Of a DNA stretch of 19,940 nt, positions 14,310 through 19,940 are shown piece after piece (positions within the stretch are counted from its first letter, which is position 1; every line of letters begins with the position of its first letter). Made by a program: the position numbers and the translations under genes. The DNA comes from an uncultured Clostridia bacterium (lineage in GTDB: Bacteria; Bacillota_A; Clostridia; Oscillospirales; Acutalibacteraceae). The notes under the pieces were generated by a model, which saw nothing but the letters and a program-made list of their open reading frames with translations, did no database searches and was not told where the DNA came from. The stretch covers positions 1 to 19,940 of the forward strand of contig CALWIE010000152.1 in assembly GCA_944380625.1 (NCBI GenBank), given 5' to 3'.

Positions 14310-14870
14310 TTAGGTGTCCAGCTCCCCGCAGTAGAGGGTGTGGGTCCGGCTGTCGTACACGGCGGCGATGAAGTTCTGGGAGGGCTGGCCCAAGGCCCCG
14401 GCGGCGTCGTAGCCTTTTGTCTGCTTGTTATAGAAGAACCAATAGCCCTCCTCCACCGGGGGCAGCAGGGCCTCTCCGTCCTGCCCGGTGAGGTAGGGCC
14501 CAGCGGCGTACACTGCGTCCCCCTCCCGCTGTTCTGTACCGTAGAGGAGGATTTGGGCGTCGCCGTCCACCGGCAGGGGCTGCCAACCCTCCTTCACCGG
14601 GAGGGACGCTTCCAGCAGGGCGGCCTCCTCCGGGGAGAAGGCAATCTCCCAGTAGGCCGTGCCGTCCCCGTGGAAGCCCCCGTGGAGGTCCCAGCGGGAC
14701 ACCTCCCGGGCCCGGGAGGCGTCCACCCCCAAAACCTCCGGCAGGCCCCGGGAGAAACCCCAGCTCCAGAGGGAAAGGGCCGCAGCCAGCGCAAGTGCCA
14801 GCACCGCCAGCAGCACCAGCCCAAAGGCCGCCCCAAACCGCACAGCATCCCGTTTTCTCCCCCGTTTCAC
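14310..14870 (-). CDS. Membrane-anchored protein of unknown function
   Basis: This 186-residue protein has a basic N-terminus and one membrane helix (about 14-36), with the rest predicted outside the cell. The exported domain has LPEVLGVDASRA, a distinctive DLHGGFHGDGTAYWEIAF and a C-terminal AAVYDSRTHTLYCGELDT. I have no family name for it, though the HGGFHGDGT pattern suggests a conserved domain. The start is GTG at 14868-14870 with GGGGAG about seven bases upstream, and a near-consensus promoter precedes it. No clear terminator follows before the promoter of the next gene, so read-through into the lipoprotein gene is possible. Confidence 0.8.
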   Translation of the reverse strand: MKRGRKRDAVRFGAAFGLVLLAVLALALAAALSLWSWGFSRGLPEVLGVDASRAREVSRWDLHGGFHGDGTAYWEIAFSPEEAALLEASLPVKEGWQPLPVDGDAQILLYGTEQREGDAVYAAGPYLTGQDGEALLPPVEEGYWFFYNKQTKGYDAAGALGQPSQNFIAAVYDSRTHTLYCGELDT

Positions 14871-14903
14871 AAGGCGTCTCCCCTTTCGGCAGGTCCTCTG
14901 TCC

Positions 14904-14932
14904 AGTATACCCCCTCCCAGGGGCGGTGGCAA
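14904..14932 (-). promoter_or_regulatory. Promoter of the membrane-anchored unknown gene
   Basis: On the - strand TTGCCA (14927-14932) and TATACT (14904-14909) are 17 bases apart, about 34 bases before the GTG start. Confidence 0.75.
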
Positions 14933-14997
14933 GGGCCGCCCCCTTACGGAATCCTTACGGTTTTTCCGCTCCGACGGCAGGGGTTAAAAAATATTTA

Positions 14998-15026
14998 TTG
15001 ACAAACTGTGAACGCCTCCCTATAAT
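14998..15026 (+). promoter_or_regulatory. Perfect consensus promoter of the CorC/HlyC-family gene
   Basis: TTGACA (14998-15003) and TATAAT (15021-15026) are both exact consensus with the ideal 17-base spacing, the strongest promoter in the window. It gives a leader of about 230 bases before the protein start, which suggests control after initiation. Confidence 0.93.
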
Positions 15027-15066
15027 AGAAGGCAGACATTATTTTTAAAGAGAGGTTTTTTCTGAC

Positions 15067-15207
15067 ATGGACGACGGCGACAGTCACCCTGCCAGCGATA
15101 CTTGTAACCAGGTACATAAGGACTTTTCAAAGCATAACTTGCCGTGGAGCATCCCGGCAGGCTATGCTTTTTTGCGCTTTCCTGGCAGGTTTTATCCGCG
15201 GAACTAG
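15067..15207 (+). CDS. Candidate 46-residue leader peptide
   Basis: A short ORF in the leader starts at ATG 15067 and stops at TAG 15205-15207. AGAGAGG lies 11 bases upstream of the ATG, a usable but distant ribosome site. The peptide begins MDDGDSHPASDTCN (acidic) and ends with an aromatic and proline-rich stretch, IPAGYAFLRFPGRFYPRN. It spans the whole internal terminator at 15129-15173, so ribosomes translating it would affect that hairpin. It has no homology that I recognise. Chance is possible in GC-rich DNA, though this leader is less GC-rich than the genes. Confidence 0.35.
   Translation: MDDGDSHPASDTCNQVHKDFSKHNLPWSIPAGYAFLRFPGRFYPRN
15129..15173 (+). terminator. Strong internal terminator (attenuator) in the CorC/HlyC leader
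   Basis: AAAGCATA pairs with TATGCTTT, continuing with CTTGCCG/CGGCAGG inside, around a 10-base loop, followed by six Ts. It lies about 100 bases into the transcript and 90 bases before the protein start. CCTGCC at 15088-15093 could pair with its 3' arm instead, and CCTGCCAG (15088-15095) can pair with CTGGCAGG (15182-15189), so alternative folds exist. Confidence 0.85.
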
Positions 15208-15263
15208 GGGCTTCCCCGGCCGCAGCACCACTTTGTTTTTGATTGATTAAGGAGTGTACAATT

Positions 15264-16622
15264 TTGGAAATTTTACTGCAAGTTATATTCATTCTCATCA
15301 ACGCCTTCTTTGCCGGCACAGAGATGGCCGTGGTCTCCCTTTCCGCCACCAAGCTGCGGAAAATGGAGGAGGACGGCGACAAGACCGCCCCCAAGCTTTT
15401 GAAAATGGTAGAGGCCCCCTCGGCCTTTCTGTCCACCATCCAGGTGGCCATCACCCTGGCCGGTTACCTGGGCGCCGCCTTTGCCGGCGAGAACTTCGCC
15501 GGCGACCTGGCCGACTGGATGTACAACGGCCTGGGCTTTAAGGTGCTCTCCCTCCACGCCCTCAACAGCGTGGCCATCGTCATCGTCACCATCATCCTCT
15601 CTTACTTCACCCTGATCTTCGGCGAGCTGGTGCCCAAGCGCATCGCCCTGCAAAAGCCCTATGAGTGGGCCAAAATGGCCAGCGGCGTCATCCGGGGCAT
15701 GGCCTTTGTGCTCCACCCGGTGATCTGGTTCCTGTCCGTGTCCGTCAACGCCGTGCTGCGCCTGCTGCACATGAAGGTGGAGGCCGAGGAGGAGAACGTC
15801 ACCGAGGACGAGATCCGCATGATGGTGGACCTGGGCGGCGAGAAGGGCGCCATCGACGAGGACGAGCAGGAGTGGATTCAGAACGTGTTCGACTTTGGGG
15901 ACATCTCCGTGCGGGAATCCATGACCCCCCGAAACGACATGGACGCCCTGGACATTGAGTCCACCGACGAGGAAGTGATGGACGCCATCCAGGAGAGCGG
16001 CCGCAGCCGTTTCCCTGTGTACGAGGAAAACGTGGACACCATCCTGGGCATTTTGAACGCCCGGGACTTCCTGGTGGACCGCAGCTCCGGGAAGAACACC
16101 CCCTTAAAGGACCTGCTGCGCTCCGCCTATTTCGTGCCCGAGACCATCAAGGCTGACAACCTGTTTAAAGAGATGCAGAAAGAAAAAGTCCACATCGCCG
16201 TGGTGGTGGACGAGTACGGCGGCACCGAGGGCATCATCACCATGGAGGACCTGCTGGAGGAGATCGTGGGCAATATCTACGACGAGTTCGACCAGCCCGA
16301 GCAGCCGGAGATCGTGCCCCTGAGCGAGAACCAGTGGCGCATTGCCGGCTCCACCCCCATCAGCACCCTGGTGGACGACCTGGAGCTCCCCCTGCCGGAG
16401 AGCGACGACTACGACACCCTGGGCGGCCTGATCGTCACCCGCCTGAACGCCATCCCCAAGGACGGGGAACAGCTGGACATGCAGGTGGAAAACGTCTTTA
16501 TCCATGTGGAGAAGATCGAGGACCACCGCATCGAGAGCGCGGTGGTAAAGCTCCTTCCCAAAGAGGAAGAGGAGGACCCCGACGACAAGGAGAAAAAGGA
16601 CAAAGAGAAAAAAGAGAAGTAA
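15264..16622 (+). CDS. CorC/HlyC-family (CNNM-CBS) membrane protein, hemolysin family
   Basis: The protein is 452 residues. The N-terminal DUF21/CNNM membrane domain (about 1-170) has [13 protein letters not shown] and [18 protein letters not shown] pair (about 215-340) has [13 protein letters not shown] and [21 protein letters not shown] CorC_HlyC transporter-associated domain (about 355-432) has [14 protein letters not shown]. The tail is highly charged ([19 protein letters not shown]). Family members act in magnesium or other divalent cation efflux; the older name hemolysin is misleading. I place the start at TTG 15264-15266 because AAGGAG sits nine bases upstream. The frame opens seven codons earlier at another TTG, but that one contains the ribosome site. 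It has its own promoter, a long leader with a terminator, and a strong final terminator. Confidence 0.92.
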   Translation: MEILLQVIFILINAFFAGTEMAVVSLSATKLRKMEEDGDKTAPKLLKMVEAPSAFLSTIQVAITLAGYLGAAFAGENFAGDLADWMYNGLGFKVLSLHALNSVAIVIVTIILSYFTLIFGELVPKRIALQKPYEWAKMASGVIRGMAFVLHPVIWFLSVSVNAVLRLLHMKVEAEEENVTEDEIRMMVDLGGEKGAIDEDEQEWIQNVFDFGDISVRESMTPRNDMDALDIESTDEEVMDAIQESGRSRFPVYEENVDTILGILNARDFLVDRSSGKNTPLKDLLRSAYFVPETIKADNLFKEMQKEKVHIAVVVDEYGGTEGIITMEDLLEEIVGNIYDEFDQPEQPEIVPLSENQWRIAGSTPISTLVDDLELPLPESDDYDTLGGLIVTRLNAIPKDGEQLDMQVENVFIHVEKIEDHRIESAVVKLLPKEEEEDPDDKEKKDKEKKEK

Positions 16623-16629
16623 AAACAGA

Positions 16630-16656
16630 AATCCCCCGGGCCTCCCGGGGGATTTT
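16630..16656. terminator. Bidirectional terminator between CorC/HlyC and sirtuin genes
   Basis: AAATCCCCCGGG and CCCGGGGGATTT form 12 perfect pairs around CCT, with A-rich and T-rich flanks. It lies between convergent stop codons at 16620-16622 and 16667-16669. Confidence 0.92.
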
Positions 16657-16666
16657 TCTATCCGCT

Positions 16667-17395
16667 TTATGAAAAGGCCGCCGCCAGGCTCTCCAGCTCC
16701 TGGGCCAGGTCCCCCCGCAAAACCAGGTCCGCCCGGCCGTCGTAGGGGGTGGGGTCCCGGTTGAGGATGGCAAGCTTCCCCCCAGGCCCCAGGTATTCCA
16801 CCAGGCCGGCCACCGGGTACACCACCAGGGAGGTGCCCGCCACCAGCAGCAGGTCCGCCTCCTGGACATACCGGATGGCCCGTCCCAAGAGGGCCTGGTC
16901 CAGGCTCTCCCCGTAGAGGACCACCTCCGGCTTGACAACGCCGCCGCAGGGGCACCGGGGCACGCCCTCGCTTTGGAGGACCACCTCCATGCCGGGGTAC
17001 TCCCGGCCGCAGCGCTGGCACCGGTTGCGCAGCTCGCTGCCGTGGAGCTCCAGCACGTTTTTGCTCCCCGCCAGCTGGTGGAGGCCGTCAATGTTCTGGG
17101 TGATGACCGCCCGCAGCTTGCCGGCCCGCTCCAGCCTTGCCAGGGCGTAGTGGGCGGCGTTGGGCTTTGCCTGGGGGTAGAGCATCACCTCCCGGTAGAA
17201 CCGGAAAAATTCCTCGGTGTGCCGGGCAAAGTACCCATGGGAGAGCATCTCCTCATAGGAGAGGCCCGCCTTTTCCTGGCGGTAGAGGCCGTGAGCGCTG
17301 CGGAAATCCGGGATGCCGCTGGCGGTGGACACCCCCGCCCCGCCCAGGAACACGGCCCTTTGGCTCTCTTTTACCCACTGCTCCAGCTCCGTCAT
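16667..17395 (-). CDS. cobB: NAD-dependent protein deacylase, sirtuin (SIR2) family
   Basis: Sirtuins remove acetyl or other acyl groups from lysines using NAD+ in the cytosol. In 242 residues the NAD-binding [15 protein letters not shown] (19-33), TQNIDGLH (99-106), catalytic H118 in ELHGSE and GTSLVVYP (187-194) are all present. The zinc site is C126, C129, C148 and C150; the last pair is spaced CxC rather than CxxC. I chose the ATG at 17393-17395, which overlaps the TGA of the exonuclease gene (ATGA) with AAGAAGG upstream, so translation is likely coupled. It is the last gene of the - strand series. The acyl group preferred (acetyl or a longer acyl) cannot be settled here. Confidence 0.95.
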   Translation of the reverse strand: MTELEQWVKESQRAVFLGGAGVSTASGIPDFRSAHGLYRQEKAGLSYEEMLSHGYFARHTEEFFRFYREVMLYPQAKPNAAHYALARLERAGKLRAVITQNIDGLHQLAGSKNVLELHGSELRNRCQRCGREYPGMEVVLQSEGVPRCPCGGVVKPEVVLYGESLDQALLGRAIRYVQEADLLLVAGTSLVVYPVAGLVEYLGPGGKLAILNRDPTPYDGRADLVLRGDLAQELESLAAAFS

Positions 17396-18171
17396 AGGGA
17401 CACGCCTTCTTTCAAGAGAAGTTCCACCGGGCAGTGGTCGCTGCCCTGCACCTGCTGGAGGATACGGCTGTCCTCCACCTGGGGCAGCAGCCCCTCGTCG
17501 CAGAGGAAGTAGTCGATGCGCCACCCGGTGTTGTTCTGCCGGGAGTTGAAGCGGTAGCTCCACCAGGAGTAGGCCTCCGCCTTTTCCGGGTAGAAGTGCC
17601 GGAAGGTGTCCGCCATGCCGGTGGCCAAAAGCTCCATAAACTTGCCCCGCTCCTCAAAGGAGAAGCCCGCGTTGCCGGTGTTCGCCTTGGGATTTTTCAA
17701 ATCGATGGGCCGGTGGGCCACGTTCATGTCCCCACAGACCACCACATGCCCCTGCTCCCGCAGCTTTTGCAGGTGGGCCCGGAAGGCGTCCTCAAAGGCC
17801 ATGCGGTACTGGATGCGCGCCAGATCCCGCTGGGCGTTAGGGGTGTACACCGTCACCAGGGTAAAATCCTCGTAGGCTGCGGTGATGACCCGGCCCTCCC
17901 CGTCAAATTCCTCCATCCCCAGCCCGTATGCCACGGACCGGGGCTCCTTCCGGGAGAAGAGGGCGGTGCCGGAGTAGCCCTTGCGGGCGGTGGCGGAGTT
18001 CCAATACTCAAAATAGCCGGGAAAGTCAAAGTCCGCCTGCTCTTTCTGCATTTTGGTCTCCTGCAGGCAGATCACGTCCGGGGCCTCCTCCTCCAAAAAC
18101 TGGGAAAAGCCCTTGCCCATGCAGGCCCGCAGACCGTTGACGTTCCAGGAGACCAGCTTTAAGGGGGCCAC
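17392..18171 (-). CDS. xth: Exodeoxyribonuclease III / AP endonuclease (ExoA/Xth family)
   Basis: This is a DNA base-excision repair enzyme that cuts at abasic sites and removes 3' blocks. The 259-residue protein has SWNVNGLRA (N10), LQETKMQ (E38), VTVYTPNAQ (Y109), GDMNVAH (D148, N150), WRIDYFLCD and GSDHCPV (D245, H246), all expected metal and catalytic residues. The start is GTG three bases after the cyclophilin stop, with AGAAGG eight bases upstream. Its stop overlaps the sirtuin start. Its close packing with cyclophilin and sirtuin genes indicates one transcript, with no obvious functional theme beyond general maintenance. Confidence 0.96.
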   Translation of the reverse strand: MAPLKLVSWNVNGLRACMGKGFSQFLEEEAPDVICLQETKMQKEQADFDFPGYFEYWNSATARKGYSGTALFSRKEPRSVAYGLGMEEFDGEGRVITAAYEDFTLVTVYTPNAQRDLARIQYRMAFEDAFRAHLQKLREQGHVVVCGDMNVAHRPIDLKNPKANTGNAGFSFEERGKFMELLATGMADTFRHFYPEKAEAYSWWSYRFNSRQNNTGWRIDYFLCDEGLLPQVEDSRILQQVQGSDHCPVELLLKEGVSL

Positions 18172-18174
18172 GGC

Positions 18175-18690
18175 TCAGGCCTTCTGGGGCTGGGGGTAGG
18201 ACTCCCCAAAGGTCTCCACGGCGACAGACTCCATCACCTGGTCCTCCCGGGGGCGGTCGTGCCAGTCCCGGGGGACGGAGACAATGGCCTGGGCCACCTC
18301 CAGGCCCTCGATCACCTTGCCGAAGGCGGCGTACTGGCCGTCCAAGTGGGGGGCGTCCTCCACCATGATGAAGAACTGGCTGCCGGCGCTGTCCGGGTGC
18401 TGGGCCCGGGCCATGGAGATCACCCCGGCGGTGTGCTTCAGGTTGTTCTCAAAGCCGTTTGCGGAAAACTCCCCGGGGATGGTGTAACCCGGGCCGCCCA
18501 TGCCGGTGCCCTGGGGGTCCCCGCCCTGGATCATAAACCCGGGGATCACCCGGTGGAAGATGGTGCCGTTGTAAAAGCCCTTCTCCACCAGGGAGATGAA
18601 GTTGTTTACAGTGTTGGGGGCCACGTCGGGGTACAGCTCCACCCGGATGGCGCCTTGGTTCGTCTGAATGGTGACAATGGGATTTTTCAT
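18175..18690 (-). CDS. Cyclophilin-type peptidyl-prolyl cis-trans isomerase
   Basis: This 171-residue single-domain cyclophilin catalyses proline isomerisation during protein folding. Active-site motifs are IFHRVIPGFMIQGGDP (R47, Q55), SMARAQHPDSAGSQFFIM and HLDGQYAAFGKV. There is no signal peptide, so it is cytosolic. The ATG at 18688-18690 is preceded by AGAGGAG eight bases upstream. The frame stays open much further upstream only because it runs through another frame of the phosphorylase gene. It follows the phosphorylase stop by 41 bases and precedes the exonuclease gene by three. A short C-terminal extension (GESYPQPQKA) is unremarkable. Confidence 0.95.
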   Translation of the reverse strand: MKNPIVTIQTNQGAIRVELYPDVAPNTVNNFISLVEKGFYNGTIFHRVIPGFMIQGGDPQGTGMGGPGYTIPGEFSANGFENNLKHTAGVISMARAQHPDSAGSQFFIMVEDAPHLDGQYAAFGKVIEGLEVAQAIVSVPRDWHDRPREDQVMESVAVETFGESYPQPQKA

Positions 18691-18731
18691 GATGCAAGCT
18701 CCTCTCTCCGGCTGGGCCGGATCTGTGTGTT

Positions 18732-19940
18732 TTAGCAGGCCTCCACCCGCTCTAGGACCAGGGGGCCCAAGGTGGGGGGCTGGGGACCGGTCTCCAGGGC
18801 CTCTAAAAAGCGCCGGGCCCCCTGGCGGCACCGGGATTCCTCCTGGGCGTAGAGCCGGGCGATGGGCTCTCCCCGCTCCACCCGGTCCCCCTTGTTTTTC
18901 AAAAGGACAATGCCCGCCCCAAAGTCGATGGTGCTGTCCTTGGTCTCCCGGCCGGCGCCCAGTTCCACGGCGGCCAGGCCGCAGCCCTCTGCGTCCAGGC
19001 GGGTGATGTACCCCGTCTGGGGGGCGGGGACCTCCACCCAGGCCGGGGAAGTGGCGAATTTCTCCGGGTTTGTGATATAGCTGGGGTCGCCCCCCTGGGC
19101 CCGGACCATCTGGGCAAGCTTTTCCAGGGCCCGGCCCGAGGACACGGCCTCTGCCGCCCGGGCCCGGGCCGCCTCCATGTCCGGGGCCTGTTCCCCCAGG
19201 TAGACCATGTTGGCGGCAAGTTCCAGGCAGAGCTCCACCAGGCGCCGGTCCCCTTTTCCCGAGAGGGCCTCCGCCGCCTCCTGCACCTCCAGGGCGTTGC
19301 CGATCTTCCGGCCCAGGGGCATGTCCATGTCGGTAATCAGGGCCACCGTGCGCCGCCCCACCTGGCTTCCGATGCGCACCATCTCCCGGGCCAGGGCCCG
19401 GGAGTCCTCCAGGGTCTTCATAAAGGCGCCGGAGCCCACCTTCACGTCCAGCAAAATGGCGTCCGCCCCGGCGGCGATCTTCTTGGACATGATGCTGGAG
19501 GCGATCAGGGGCAGGCTCTCCACGGTGGCGGTCACGTCCCGCAGGGCGTAGAGCTTTTTTTTTGCCGGTCACAGGTTCCCCGACTGGCCGATGATGGCAA
19601 GCCCCGTGTCCTTTACAATCTGGAAAAACTCCTCCCGGGGGATGTCCGTGCCCAGGCCGGGGATGCTCTCCAGCTTGTCCACGGTGCCGCCGGTGTGGCC
19701 CAGGCCCCGGCCGCTCATCTTGGCGATGGTCACCCCGCAGGCCGCAGCGATGGGCCCGATGACCAGGGAGGTCTTGTCCCCCACGCCCCCGGTGGAGTGC
19801 TTATCCACCTTCACCCCGGGCAGAGGGGAGAGGTCCACCATGTCACCAGAGCGGGCCATCTCCAGGGTCAGATCCCCGGTCTCCCGGCGGGTCATCCCCC
19901 GGAAGAAAATGGCCATCAGCAAGGCGCTGGCCTGGTAGTC
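18732..19940 (-). pseudogene. pdp: Pyrimidine-nucleoside (thymidine) phosphorylase, interrupted by an in-frame TGA, 5' end off window
   Basis: These enzymes split thymidine, uridine or deoxyuridine with phosphate. About 402 codons are visible against about 434 in the Bacillus enzyme, so roughly 30 N-terminal residues lie beyond the right edge. Conserved parts are intact: phosphate-binding [31 protein letters not shown], then LRDVTATVESLPLIASSIMS and KKIAAGADAILLDVKVGSGA with the catalytic Arg, Ser and Lys. The C-terminal domain is complete (GAGRETKDSTIDFGAGI). Between them the codon for the conserved threonine in GNLTPADKKLYALRD is TGA (19569-19571). The two halves are in the same frame with no net shift, and a run of nine As (19555-19563) follows. 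This may be a recent nonsense change or an assembly error. If real, the halves would give truncated products. Confidence 0.88.

Noticed and set aside
19569..19571. TGA read as selenocysteine or tryptophan
   Set aside because: The family has threonine there, which has no catalytic role that I know of. No selenocysteine element was recognised, and TGA ends several other genes in the window.
18691..19572. A long N-terminal extension of the cyclophilin gene
   Set aside because: It runs through another frame of the phosphorylase gene; the cyclophilin begins at its own ATG with AGAGGAG upstream.
19555..19580. A programmed frameshift like that of prfB (GGGG, then CTG TGA C) in the phosphorylase gene
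   Set aside because: The arrangement looks similar, but the frame after the TGA is already the correct one, and a +1 shift would leave the conserved PA-KK-LYALRD frame.

Overview
The window reads as chromosomal DNA from a GC-rich Firmicute. The GC-rich genes have strong AGGAGG-type ribosome binding sites, ATG, GTG and TTG starts, a T-box leader and short U-tailed hairpin terminators. The gene families (HTH-cupin-acyl-CoA ligase, DUF1846, cytidylate kinase-like, NusG domain II with Gx transporter) fit a gut-type Clostridia, probably Oscillospirales (Flavonifractor/Lawsonibacter-like). That placement is inference. No rRNA, tRNA, CRISPR, insertion sequence or phage gene was found.

Layout. Positions 1-203 hold the end of a DUF1846 gene (+), followed by about 390 bases without a gene but with several perfect hairpins. 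Positions 595-3818 (-) are a compact operon: a DSD1/D-threonine aldolase-type PLP enzyme, an N-acyl-D-amino-acid deacylase and a RidA-family deaminase, together a plausible D-amino acid breakdown route. Positions 3932-4495 (-) hold a small unknown gene with no convincing start. Positions 4541-6829 (-) encode a single protein with an XRE helix-turn-helix, a cupin and an acyl-CoA synthetase, preceded by a complete T-box riboswitch (about 6879-7165) with its own promoter. Next come mrp/apbC (7231-8073, -) and a two-component system (8226-10406, -), whose kinase ends in a tandem repeat.

A divergent promoter region (10407-10714) separates that system from a cytidylate kinase-like gene (+). Then follows a three-gene + operon, apbE, NusG domain II and Gx transporter (11487-13476), resembling the fmnB/eetA/eetB part of flavin-based extracellular electron transfer loci. 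Two exported or membrane-anchored proteins of unknown function follow on the - strand (13532-14870), each with its own promoter.

A perfect consensus promoter at 14998-15026 starts a long leader that contains a 46-codon ORF and a strong internal terminator, ahead of a CorC/HlyC-family CBS membrane protein (15264-16622, +). The last block is a - strand series: pyrimidine-nucleoside phosphorylase, cyclophilin, exonuclease III and sirtuin. The phosphorylase runs off the right edge and carries an in-frame TGA at a conserved position.

The points most worth checking are the T-box in front of the regulator-ligase fusion, the leader ORF and terminator ahead of the CorC-like gene, and the in-frame stop in the phosphorylase gene.
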